The notes beneath the pieces were generated by a model. It was not told the DNA's origin and ran no database searches. It was given only the letters and a program-made list of their open reading frames with translations. Both the position numbers and the translations under genes were made by a program. A stretch of DNA of 64,000 nt from positions 290,803-354,802 of the forward strand of contig JAGWMJ010000003.1 of NCBI GenBank assembly GCA_028871815.1. Direction: 5' to 3'. The stretch comes from Armatimonadota bacterium. Its GTDB lineage: Bacteria > Armatimonadota > Chthonomonadetes > Chthonomonadales > Chthonomonadaceae. Below are positions 35,305-44,167 of the stretch, in pieces (the first letter of the stretch is position 1; the number at the start of each line of letters is the position of its first letter).

Positions 35305-35333
35305 CAGTTTGAACCAGAGCGAACGTGCGTGCC

Positions 35334-37904
35334 TTAGCTGTTTACGGCAGCCTCGCGCGCAACCGTTGTATCATCGTCGTCGCCGCCGGAGAACGATCCG
35401 GACGCGGAACTCCGCTTGCTGAACGTGATCGCGCCTGCCAAAAGCACACCGGCGACACCACAAATAACCAGCCGTGCTCCAATAGATAGATCGCGCGTAA
35501 CCACACCGGCAATGAGGATTCCGGTGAGGTTCATTACCTTGATCAGCGGGTTAAGTGCCGGTCCGGCTGTATCCTTGAATGGATCACCCACGGTATCGCA
35601 GATGACGCCAGCCTCGTGGTTCTTGGTGTTCTTGCCCCCAAACAGTCCATCCTCGATCTTCTTTTTGGCGTTATCCCAGGCGCCGCCCGAGTTGGAGAGC
35701 AGAACGGCCATCAACTGGCCGCTCACGATGGCTCCGGCCAGATATCCGCCCAGCGCTGCCGCACCGATGTCCGGCCGCCGGAAGCCGAGCCCGAAGCCCA
35801 CCAGTATCGGCAGTGAAATAGCCAGGATGCCGGGGCCGAGCAGCTCCTTTTGCGCCGCCGCAGTTGAAATCTGGACGCACCGGGCATAGTCCGGCTTCTT
35901 GGTGCCCGCAAGAATGCCTGGCTCCTTGGCGAACTGCCGTCGAACCTCCTCGATCAGCAGGGTTGCGGCGCGACCGACGGCATTGATCGCGAATGAAGAG
36001 AACAGAAACGGCGCGGCGCCACCGATGAGCAGGCCGACGAATACCTCCGGCACATCCAGCGGTATGCCGAAAATCCGATGCTGGCTCAGCAAAGCGGCCA
36101 ACGTAGCCGGATTGGATGGCGGCAAAAGGCCGGCATCCGTCATGAACGACCGGAACAGCGCCACAGCCGCGATGACCGCCGTGGCGATTGCAAAGCCCTT
36201 TGTCAGAGCCTTGGTGGTATTGCCTACGGCATCCAGCCGGCCCACAATCCGATCACCGCCGATAGAGCCAACGGCCTTACCGCGGCCCGCAGCCGCATCC
36301 TCTTCAAGCACCTTGGACATCTCGAAGATACCGTTGGCATTGTCGGTTATGGGGCCAAAAGTATCCATCGCCAGTATATAACCAGTCGTCGATAACAACC
36401 CAAGACCCGACAGTGCGATTCCGTACGCGGCCAACAGTGGATCGCCGGCAAATACGGCAAGCGCGATCAGCAGCGTGATGCCGATGGCCACCACGCTCCA
36501 AACCGAGCTCTCCAGGCCGAATGAGAAGCCGGAGATAATCATCGTGGCCGGCCCGGAGCGGCTCTGCATGGCGATCTCAGTTACCGGACGCTTCTCCGTG
36601 CTGGTGAAGTACTCGGTGAGCCAGCCAATCGCGATTGCGAGCAAGATTCCGGCAAAGGTACAGAGGAAGAACCGCCACCACTGGTACACGATATGCCCGG
36701 TTCCATCCGGCAAGGGCACTTCGATCCCGTGCTGCCAGAAGCCGCCGCTTCCCGGCTGGTTGAAATAGAAGAACGCACAGAACGCAAATGCAATTACCGC
36801 AACAAGCGCCGATACACGGAAGCCGACGTTGATCGGCTGCATGGCGTCCATATCATCACGATCTTGCCCGCGCACGGAGAGCACACCAACAATGGATGCC
36901 ACGACTCCGGCCGCACGTACGATAAGTGGATACATCACAAGACGCAGGGCCGTGTCGCGCAGAGTGGCACCTAAACCGCCTGTGAATGGCACAATCGCCG
37001 CGCCGAGAATGATGGCGGCCACCAGCGTGACCTCGTAGCTCTCGAACACATCGGCCGCCATACCGGCGCAGTCACCTACGTTATCTCCCACGTTATCGGC
37101 GATGGTCGCAGGGTTGCGTGCGTCGTCCTCGGGTATCCCCGACTCCACCTTACCCACGAGATCGGCGCCTACATCCGCCGCCTTTGTGAAGATGCCGCCG
37201 CCAACGCGCATAAACAGCGCTGCGAGAGATCCGCCGAAGCCAAAGCCGACCAGGATGAGCATGGCCTCCTGACGATAGATGATAAATACGAGGCAGGCGC
37301 CGATAAGGCCAAGCCCAACGGTCATCATCCCCGATACGGCGCCGGCTCGGAAGGCCGTTTCCAAAGCGCCACGAAAGGTGGTGCGCGCCTGGTTCGCCGT
37401 ACGTTGGTTGGCGATCGTCGCCATACCCATGCCCACGTAACCGGCGGTGTACGATGCGGTCACACCCAGAATGAAGAAGAGAGCTACGCCAAGCGCTTCC
37501 TTGAGGCCATATCCCAGATTGGCCTGGCCACGATACAGGAAGAACAGGCCGACAGCAATAAGCGCCACGAGCAGCAGCATCGTTTTGACCTGCTGGCTGA
37601 GGTAGGCTAACGCACCGTCGCGAATCGCCTGCCCCACTTCCTGCATCCGGTCGGTACCTGGGCTCTGAGAAGCTACAGACTTGTACCAGAAGAGCCCGGC
37701 AAGCACCGAAATGATGCCGAATGCAAGCACCACATAGATGAGGAGCATGTCCTGATGCCGGAACGGCGGCAGCTTGACAGCCTCACCTGCGCTGGCGGCC
37801 GACGGGGCTAGCAAAAGGATGGCTCCGATAAGGGGCGCCAGCCACACAGAAGCGTTGGCCAGGCTGCTGCGCCGCGGTCCGGCGCAGCGGCGGTCATTTG
37901 TCAC
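35334..37904 (-). CDS. hppA: membrane-bound proton-translocating pyrophosphatase
   Basis: HppA couples PPi hydrolysis to proton pumping across the membrane. The substrate-site DVGADLVGKVE, the NVGDNVGDCAGMAADVFE segment and later FGPITDNANGI are present. The diagnostic GNTTKALTKG has Lys and Thr at the positions that mark potassium-independent H+-PPases, rather than GNTTAA-type K+-dependent ones. An N-terminal signal-like segment ending APSAASA precedes the usual first TM helix. I start at GTG because AGGAG lies 8-9 nt upstream; a longer ATG frame exists. A near-consensus promoter lies upstream. Confidence 0.96.
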   Translation of the reverse strand: MTNDRRCAGPRRSSLANASVWLAPLIGAILLLAPSAASAGEAVKLPPFRHQDMLLIYVVLAFGIISVLAGLFWYKSVASQSPGTDRMQEVGQAIRDGALAYLSQQVKTMLLLVALIAVGLFFLYRGQANLGYGLKEALGVALFFILGVTASYTAGYVGMGMATIANQRTANQARTTFRGALETAFRAGAVSGMMTVGLGLIGACLVFIIYRQEAMLILVGFGFGGSLAALFMRVGGGIFTKAADVGADLVGKVESGIPEDDARNPATIADNVGDNVGDCAGMAADVFESYEVTLVAAIILGAAIVPFTGGLGATLRDTALRLVMYPLIVRAAGVVASIVGVLSVRGQDRDDMDAMQPINVGFRVSALVAVIAFAFCAFFYFNQPGSGGFWQHGIEVPLPDGTGHIVYQWWRFFLCTFAGILLAIAIGWLTEYFTSTEKRPVTEIAMQSRSGPATMIISGFSFGLESSVWSVVAIGITLLIALAVFAGDPLLAAYGIALSGLGLLSTTGYILAMDTFGPITDNANGIFEMSKVLEEDAAAGRGKAVGSIGGDRIVGRLDAVGNTTKALTKGFAIATAVIAAVALFRSFMTDAGLLPPSNPATLAALLSQHRIFGIPLDVPEVFVGLLIGGAAPFLFSSFAINAVGRAATLLIEEVRRQFAKEPGILAGTKKPDYARCVQISTAAAQKELLGPGILAISLPILVGFGLGFRRPDIGAAALGGYLAGAIVSGQLMAVLLSNSGGAWDNAKKKIEDGLFGGKNTKNHEAGVICDTVGDPFKDTAGPALNPLIKVMNLTGILIAGVVTRDLSIGARLVICGVAGVLLAGAITFSKRSSASGSFSGGDDDDTTVAREAAVNS

Positions 37905-37981
37905 GTGACGATTCTCCTGATTGCCAAACAACGAGATGGGAGTAAAAGGAACAACCGAAGCATTCTGCTTCTACGGGCGTA

Positions 37982-38011
37982 ATTATATGCCACCAGCGGC
38001 GATATTGTCAA
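37982..38011 (-). promoter_or_regulatory. consensus sigma70-type promoter of hppA
   Basis: On the minus strand TTGACA (38011-38006) and TATAAT (37987-37982) are both perfect and separated by 18 nt. The start codon is about 77 nt downstream. This is the best promoter in the window and suggests strong, housekeeping-type expression. Confidence 0.85.
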
Positions 38012-38055
38012 GCCAATTGGCAGGTGGCCTGGCGCCGACATTCGACACGAGTAGC

Positions 38056-39306
38056 CTACTCGTGTCGCACGGCTTCAATGGGATCCATCCGCGCGGCGCG
38101 TGATGCCGGCAGCACGCCGAACGCAAGGCCGAGTCCGCAGCATACCACCAGTGTCAGCCCGATCAACTGCCCGTTCAACACCGGTGCGAGCGGTGCAAAC
38201 CGGGCAATGAGCGCGCACGCCAGCGATGAGATGGCGAGGCCGATGATGCTGCCGACCACACATATCGCCATTGCTTCGGTCAAAAACTGCCAGAAGAGAT
38301 CGGCGCGCCGAGCGCCGACCGTCTTGCGTATGCCAATCTCGTTTGTGCGCTCGTTTATCGAGAGCAGCATCACGTTCATGATCCCGATGCCGGCAACCAG
38401 CAGTGAAATCCCGGAAACCAGTACCAGTAGCGCTTGAACCATATTGAGCAGCCGGATGACCAACGCCAGACCGCGCTTTTGTGTAATCACGCCAAAGTCG
38501 TTCACACCGTGATGGGAAGCGCGCAGAGCCGCATCCATCGCATCAATCATGCCGTCTGCCGGATGAAGGTAGTCGGTCTTCAACACGATTCGGTTCACCT
38601 CGCCGCCAGGGAAGAGATGGTGCGTAATCCCGAGCGGCAGGTATACAAGATCACCAAGTCCCAGCAGATGACTGCCAAGCAAACCCTCATCGTCGGGCCG
38701 TTTGAGCACCCCGACGACGCGGAACGCCTGGCCACGCACCCAAACGCGACGACCAACGGCCGGAGCAGCCCCAAACAGATCGCGGCGCGGACGATCTGCC
38801 AGCACGCAGACTTTGGCATCGGTCTCACCAGCTGTAAAGTACCGACCGGCCACAATTGGCGATGGGTTCATCCGCATTCCGCCGGAGCTTGTTGCAACAA
38901 CGAAGGCGGCGTGCGCACTTCCGCGCGTCCGCGAGGCAGAGCCGGCCACAAATATGACGGGCGACGCGGTAACCACACCGGGCACTCTCTTAAGTGCGGC
39001 GGCATCTGCCGCCGTCAGGGTCGATATGCCCATCATCGCCATGGGATTGGGCTGGCCGCTGGAATTCAGTTGGCCGGGAACAACAATAACCACATTTGCG
39101 CCGAGGCCCTCTAACTGCGACCGCACTTCGCGCTTTACACCCTGTAGAACCGCAGTGATGGTTACGATGGAGACAACACCGATTACCACGCCGGACACGG
39201 TGAGTAAAGTGCGCGCGGGATGCGTACTTATTGACTGTGCTGCGCTGCGAAGGGCTGCCGAGGCAGCGGCTGTACGGCGGCCGCTCTGAGAGACTGGCTG
39301 GGGCAT
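38056..39306 (-). CDS. MacB/FtsX-type ABC transporter permease
   Basis: The 416-residue protein starts with a TM helix (ARTLLTVSGVVIGVVSIVTI), has a large periplasmic MacB-like domain, and ends with three TM helices (LLVLVSGISLLVAGIGIMNVML, FLTEAMAICVVGSIIGLAI, VVCCGLGLAFGVLPA). The ERTNEIGIRKTVGA and PASRAARMDPIEAVRHE motifs are typical of this class. The partner ATPase and membrane-fusion protein are not adjacent, so this is an orphan permease or its partners lie elsewhere. It may export peptides, lipoproteins or drugs. Confidence 0.9.
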   Translation of the reverse strand: MPQPVSQSGRRTAAASAALRSAAQSISTHPARTLLTVSGVVIGVVSIVTITAVLQGVKREVRSQLEGLGANVVIVVPGQLNSSGQPNPMAMMGISTLTAADAAALKRVPGVVTASPVIFVAGSASRTRGSAHAAFVVATSSGGMRMNPSPIVAGRYFTAGETDAKVCVLADRPRRDLFGAAPAVGRRVWVRGQAFRVVGVLKRPDDEGLLGSHLLGLGDLVYLPLGITHHLFPGGEVNRIVLKTDYLHPADGMIDAMDAALRASHHGVNDFGVITQKRGLALVIRLLNMVQALLVLVSGISLLVAGIGIMNVMLLSINERTNEIGIRKTVGARRADLFWQFLTEAMAICVVGSIIGLAISSLACALIARFAPLAPVLNGQLIGLTLVVCCGLGLAFGVLPASRAARMDPIEAVRHE

Positions 39307-39377
39307 GAGAAGTGAGGGCTGGTGCTTAGGTTACCACGGTCGAACCGGCGTTCGGTAATGACCGCGAGGCTTTGCAG

Positions 39378-39383
39378 TATAAT
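39378..39383 (+). promoter_or_regulatory. -10 box immediately upstream of the VKOR-DsbA gene
   Basis: A perfect TATAAT ends 10 nt before the preferred ATG. Transcription would begin a few nucleotides before that codon, implying a leaderless or near-leaderless message. No good -35 is visible. Confidence 0.4.
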
Positions 39384-39393
39384 GAACGACAAG

Positions 39394-40554
39394 ATGACGC
39401 GCAAAATTGTGAACGGCATAGCGCTGGTGCTGTCGGCATTTGGAGCCGTTTTGGCCCTTCTGCTTACCATTGAGCACTATTCATCGCAGGTGTCGCTGCC
39501 TTGCGGCCTGCATCGCGGTTGCACCGATCTCTTGAAGAGCCGGTTCGGGCAGCTGGGTCCGCTGCCGACCGCGGCTCTGGGAGTTCTGATGTACGGCGCG
39601 ATTTTGGCGCTCACGATAGCGGCCATGCGGAGTCGTGCGTCAGCCTCCGGAGACGGCGCCGGGCCAGATGCGGCTATTGCGCGCGCCGAGCGGTTTGAGA
39701 TGATCCGTGCAGTGCTGGCGGCATGCGGCTTCGTGGTTTCGTGGCTGCTCCAGTATGCCGCGCTGTTCGTGCTCCTGGGCTTTTGTCCGTACTGCTTCAC
39801 CAGTGCAATTACGATCACAATAATTGCTCTGGTTACTGTGTGGCACCACTTCCTGGTGGGGCGCAGGATCACAGGTGAACAGAAGCTCCTTGGCGGAGTT
39901 TGCTTCTTTCTGCTTGCCATGTTCGGCGTGCTGTTCTGGCCCGTCATTGCAGCGCAGTGGCACGTGGTTCACGACAATACACCGCGGCCCGTGGAGATCC
40001 TGTCGCAAACGTTGCTGCCCCCCGGCACTCACTTTCTTGGTGAGCCTACTGCCAAGTTCACCCTGGTGGAGTTTGGTGACTACGAGTGTGAGAACTGCAA
40101 GTTGGCCGTCAACACAACGAACAGCATCCTGATGCAGCGCCCCACACAGGTTCGCATTGCATTCCGGAACCTCCCGCTTCCGATGCACCCGTTTGCCAAG
40201 CTGGCTGCGCGCGCTGCGGAAGCGGCCGGACTTCAGCACAAGTTCTGGCAGATGCATGATGAGATTTACGCCCACCAGCAGGATATGGGTAACGGCACGT
40301 ACAGCGAGGCGAATCTGATTGGCTATGCCAAGAGCCTGAATCTCAACATCCCTGAATTCCAGCGCGATATCAACTCGCAAGCCGTGCGGGAGCGCATTCA
40401 GGTGGATATGCAGGCCGCGCAACAGATGGGTCTGGACGCGACGCCGTCGTTCGTACTGCTCGGCCCGCATTCAACACGGCCCTGGACCTTTGCCGGCACT
40501 CTCCAGTTGGCACAGGCAATGGATAACCCAAACCTCCCAATGTGGAAACAGTAG
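39394..40554 (+). CDS. VKOR-DsbA fusion disulfide-bond protein
   Basis: The N-terminal half is a vitamin K epoxide reductase-type domain with loop cysteines in LPCGLHRGC and the quinone-side CPYC motif, within four or five TM helices. After a TM segment (LLAMFGVLFWPVIAA) comes a DsbA/thioredoxin-like domain with CENC as active site and the cis-proline region DATPSFVL. It would catalyse periplasmic disulfide formation, with VKOR passing electrons to quinone. I use this ATG because it follows a -10 box; an in-frame ATG at 39382 overlaps that box. The stop lies inside the next frame. Confidence 0.9.
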   Translation: MTRKIVNGIALVLSAFGAVLALLLTIEHYSSQVSLPCGLHRGCTDLLKSRFGQLGPLPTAALGVLMYGAILALTIAAMRSRASASGDGAGPDAAIARAERFEMIRAVLAACGFVVSWLLQYAALFVLLGFCPYCFTSAITITIIALVTVWHHFLVGRRITGEQKLLGGVCFFLLAMFGVLFWPVIAAQWHVVHDNTPRPVEILSQTLLPPGTHFLGEPTAKFTLVEFGDYECENCKLAVNTTNSILMQRPTQVRIAFRNLPLPMHPFAKLAARAAEAAGLQHKFWQMHDEIYAHQQDMGNGTYSEANLIGYAKSLNLNIPEFQRDINSQAVRERIQVDMQAAQQMGLDATPSFVLLGPHSTRPWTFAGTLQLAQAMDNPNLPMWKQ

Positions 40555-41663
40555 TGGTAAAGTCGCGGCTCGCGCTCGTTTTGGCCCTGATGATACCGGC
40601 AGTGGCGATACTCTGCTTACCGTCGAAACCTGCGCTGGCGGATGGATTGGCATGGGCGACCGGCCAGGTATTGAATGCCGACCGGCAGCCAATCCCGGAC
40701 GCGACCGTGGTCCTCTACGATGATAAGGACCACGTGGTCGATTATTCGCGGACCGACCAGGATGGCGAATACGCTCTGGCGGTGCCGGTTGGACTTCTGC
40801 ATCTCCCTTCGCACCACGGAAAAGGGTTCATCTCGAGCGTTTTCACCGGCGTCACCCGATTTGTTGGTACCACGGCCGGATTCGTGGCGAACCCCATTCG
40901 GGCCGGCGTCCGCGCCGTCACAGGAGCCGAGGCAGCCTTGAACCCCGACATAATCTCCAAGGGTGAGATTGAGGCAGGGGGCGCTGTTGCCGATCGCCTG
41001 CTTTTTGGCGCTGAGCCGCGCGCGCGCAAAAAGGCAATCGTTCAGGAACGCCAGATGCCCGGCTCACTTTTTCTCAAAGTTGTTGCACCAGACGCCAGCG
41101 ACATGGTTGCCGTCGACCAACTCTACTGGATCCAGCACGAGATCCCCACACGGGGCGAGAAACATCCGCCGGAGTTTTCGGTCTGGCTCGATCCGGTTCG
41201 TATGGAGCCAGACAGCGCCGTCAAGCCGTCGCAGCCCCGTCACAAGTGGCTCTGCTTCAAGGATCCGCGCGCTGAGCCCGGTGTGGTGGAGCGTGGCGAA
41301 GTGGCGCGACTACAGGTAAGCTTGCCGGCCCCACCGCAGCCGGCGACGCCGGTAATCGTGGTCGCGAAAGACGCCCGCACCGGCAAGATCTATCAGTTGG
41401 TGCAAACTGAAGGCAACACCTACGAAGCGGATATACACTTTGATCGGCGCGCGCCGTTGGACGACCACCTATTTGCTGTAGTTGCGTACGCACAGCAGCC
41501 TTCCAAACCAGGAAGACGCAAGAATGTTGAAGGGGCAATTGACCATGCAAAGCTCTTCGATCCTAAAGTTCCTTATCTCTACGACCCGCTGCTCGTAGCG
41601 AGCCGTGACCGGGCAATCATAGACGTTACGGTGGTAGATCCACGCAGCTATCGGCGGCCCTGA
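40542..41663 (+). CDS. secreted protein with CarboxypepD_reg-like domain
   Basis: The start overlaps the VKOR-DsbA end by 13 nt. A signal peptide (LALVLALMIPAVAILCLPSKPALA) is followed by a carboxypeptidase-regulatory-like beta domain, WATGQVLNADRQPIPDATVVLYD...DQDGEYALAVP. The rest, about residues 90-373, has beta-rich segments with no domain I recognise. Being translationally coupled to a disulfide catalyst suggests co-expression, but the mature protein has only one cysteine (KWLCFKD), so it is not an obvious substrate. Function unknown. Confidence 0.78.
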   Translation: METVVVKSRLALVLALMIPAVAILCLPSKPALADGLAWATGQVLNADRQPIPDATVVLYDDKDHVVDYSRTDQDGEYALAVPVGLLHLPSHHGKGFISSVFTGVTRFVGTTAGFVANPIRAGVRAVTGAEAALNPDIISKGEIEAGGAVADRLLFGAEPRARKKAIVQERQMPGSLFLKVVAPDASDMVAVDQLYWIQHEIPTRGEKHPPEFSVWLDPVRMEPDSAVKPSQPRHKWLCFKDPRAEPGVVERGEVARLQVSLPAPPQPATPVIVVAKDARTGKIYQLVQTEGNTYEADIHFDRRAPLDDHLFAVVAYAQQPSKPGRRKNVEGAIDHAKLFDPKVPYLYDPLLVASRDRAIIDVTVVDPRSYRRP

Positions 41664-41680
41664 CCACCAGCCCACACGCC

Positions 41681-42604
41681 TTGGAGCCTCATTGCATACG
41701 CATCGGCACGCGCGGCAGTGCGCTTGCCACTGCGCAAGCCGCCTGGTTTGCCACGCAGCTTGTAGCCGCTGTACCCGGCATCACACCACGAATCGTGGTC
41801 GTGCAAACGCAAGGTGATGTGAATCAGCGCCATGACGCGTTTCAGACCGGGGAGCAGGGTCTGTTCGTGCGCCGTCTCGAAGAGGCGCTCGCTGACGGAT
41901 CGATCGATATTGCCGTGCACAGCCTGAAGGACCTGCCTTCGGAGCTTCATCCCGGCCTCTGTATCGCCGCGTATCCCAAACGCGAGGATCCGCGTGACGC
42001 TATCGCCGCGGGTGAAACCGCCGATCTCTTCGGTCTGCAGAACGGAGCGCGAGTCGGCACCTGCAGCCCGCGCCGTACCGTTCAGCTTCTCGCGGCGCGC
42101 GCCGATCTCCGCATACTGCCGATACGGGGCAACATCGACACGCGACTCCACAAACTGCGCCAGGGCCAATACGACGCGATCGTCCTTGCCATGGCGGGTC
42201 CGCTGCGCCTGGGACTGGATATGGCAGAGATGACGCCCCTGCCGGAATCGGTCTGTCTGCCGGCGGCCGGGCAAGGATGTCTTGGCATCCAGACGCGGGA
42301 AGGGGACACTGTCACCCGCGGCCTGGTAGCGGCAATCGACGATCCGGACTCACGGCGCGCTGCGTTGGCGGAGCGCGCATTTATGAGAGCGTTGGGCGCA
42401 GGCTGCACCACCCCGACGGCTGTTCTGGCACGGCCACATGGCAGCAACCTGGAAATCTCGGCCATGCTGTCATCACCAGACGGCGCGCACATACACAAAA
42501 GCACGGTCACCTCAGCCGGCCTCGATAGCGATGAGCAAGGAGCGGCACTGGCGCACGCGATGCTGCGCCGCTCTGGTCACGACCTGATGCGTGCAACAAC
42601 CTGA
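41681..42604 (+). CDS. hemC: porphobilinogen deaminase (hydroxymethylbilane synthase)
   Basis: HemC polymerises four porphobilinogens into hydroxymethylbilane. Conserved motifs include RGSALATAQA, AVHSLKDLP, GTCSPRR and IRGNIDTRL. The dipyrromethane cofactor Cys sits in LGAGCTTP. The 307-residue length is standard. Start is TTG. nadB begins on the very next base after the stop, and hemD and hemB follow, forming a heme block. Confidence 0.96.
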   Translation: MEPHCIRIGTRGSALATAQAAWFATQLVAAVPGITPRIVVVQTQGDVNQRHDAFQTGEQGLFVRRLEEALADGSIDIAVHSLKDLPSELHPGLCIAAYPKREDPRDAIAAGETADLFGLQNGARVGTCSPRRTVQLLAARADLRILPIRGNIDTRLHKLRQGQYDAIVLAMAGPLRLGLDMAEMTPLPESVCLPAAGQGCLGIQTREGDTVTRGLVAAIDDPDSRRAALAERAFMRALGAGCTTPTAVLARPHGSNLEISAMLSSPDGAHIHKSTVTSAGLDSDEQGAALAHAMLRRSGHDLMRATT

Positions 42605-44167
42605 ATGAACTACAGAACTGACTTTCTGGTCATCGGCAGCGGATTGGCCGGTCTGACTTTTGCGCTCACGGCTGCTGAACACGGCGATGTTGCGCTGTTG
42701 ACAAAACGCGCCTCCACCGACGCCAGCAGCAGCTGGGCACAAGGAGGTATCGCGGGCGCCTTCGCCGATGACGACTCCTTCCAGCTGCACGCACAGGATA
42801 CTATGACCGCCGGAGCTGGCCTCTGTCACGCCGATGCTGTTGATGTGCTCGTAACTGAGGGACCAGCGCGCATCATGGATCTGATCAGCCTTGGCGCCCG
42901 CTTTGACACGCAGTTGTCGGGTCACGGCGATACAGAGCTTGCTCTCGGCCGCGAGGGCGGTCACTCAAGAAACAGAATTGTCCACACGGCGGACTATACC
43001 GGACGCGAGTGCGAGCGGACACTCCTGGAGGCGGTGCGCAGGCATGAACGCATAGAGATCTGTGAACATCTATTCGCTACCGACCTGATCGTGTGCAGCG
43101 CGGGCTCGCAGACAAACTGCACCGGCGCCTGGGCGCTGGATACGCGGACGGGGGCCACTATCGCGTACACAGCGCGAGCAACGCTGCTAGCCACCGGAGG
43201 CAGCGGCTGCGTCTACCGACACTCCACCAACCCCGAGGTTGCGACGGGCGACGGCGTCGCCATGGCGTGGCGTGCCGGTGTGCCCGCGGCCAACCTTGAG
43301 TTCGTGCAGTTTCATCCGACCACACTTTACGCTCCGGGCCATCGCGCATTTCTCATCACGGAAGCGCTTCGCGGCGAGGGCGCCATACTGCGGAACGGCA
43401 ATGGCGAAGCGTTTATGCAGGTCCGCCATCCACTGGCCGACCTGGCTCCGCGAGATATCGTGGCGCGCGCCATCGTTGATGAGATGGCCGCAACCGACGC
43501 GCCGAATCTCTTTCTGGATGCCACTAGCATCTCGCCTGCCGTGCTGGCTTCCCACTTCCCTACCGTGTCGGAGGCGTGCCGACGTTCCGGCATTGATATC
43601 GCCACGCAACCGATCCCAATCGTACCGGCGCAGCATTACCAGTGTGGCGGCGTGGTCACAGACCTGAACGGAGCTACCTCGGTCGGCGGCTTGTATGCCG
43701 CCGGCGAGGTGGCGTGCACCGGCGTCCATGGCGCCAACAGACTGGCATCCAATTCGCTCCTGGAGGCAATGGTCTTTGGCTACCGCGCGGGTCAGCATGC
43801 AAGCGAATATACCGTTTCGCGCTGTAACGGCGTGCCGTCACGGGAACCGCAGGCACAGGAGTCCCGAGAGCCATGGCGGATCGATGAACTCAGGTCGCAA
43901 ACGCAGGATGTGATGCAGCGGCACGCCGGTATCGTCCGTACTTCCGCCGGGCTTGCGCTCGCCGCAGAAGAGCTGGCGAACGTAGCCGAGCAACTGGAGG
44001 CGCTGGACGGCGGCATGGCATGGCACGAGGCGCGGAACATCGCCACAACGGCCCGGCTGGTTGTAGCGTGCGCCGCGATGCGCCGCGAAAGTCGCGGACT
44101 GCACTACTGCACCGACATGCCGGAAAGCATTGAATCCGAGCGGCATGACTCGGTCCTCACGAGATGA
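42605..44167 (+). CDS. nadB: L-aspartate oxidase
   Basis: NadB is an FAD enzyme that oxidises aspartate to iminoaspartate for NAD synthesis. The Rossmann motif GSGLAGL, the SSSWAQGGIAG loop, QFHPTTLY, HYQCGGVVTDL and ASNSLLEAMVFG are all present. The 520-residue length is normal. It starts directly after hemC and its stop overlaps the next gene (ATGA), so it is firmly inside the heme operon. No nadA or nadC is in the window. Confidence 0.95.
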   Translation: MNYRTDFLVIGSGLAGLTFALTAAEHGDVALLTKRASTDASSSWAQGGIAGAFADDDSFQLHAQDTMTAGAGLCHADAVDVLVTEGPARIMDLISLGARFDTQLSGHGDTELALGREGGHSRNRIVHTADYTGRECERTLLEAVRRHERIEICEHLFATDLIVCSAGSQTNCTGAWALDTRTGATIAYTARATLLATGGSGCVYRHSTNPEVATGDGVAMAWRAGVPAANLEFVQFHPTTLYAPGHRAFLITEALRGEGAILRNGNGEAFMQVRHPLADLAPRDIVARAIVDEMAATDAPNLFLDATSISPAVLASHFPTVSEACRRSGIDIATQPIPIVPAQHYQCGGVVTDLNGATSVGGLYAAGEVACTGVHGANRLASNSLLEAMVFGYRAGQHASEYTVSRCNGVPSREPQAQESREPWRIDELRSQTQDVMQRHAGIVRTSAGLALAAEELANVAEQLEALDGGMAWHEARNIATTARLVVACAAMRRESRGLHYCTDMPESIESERHDSVLTR

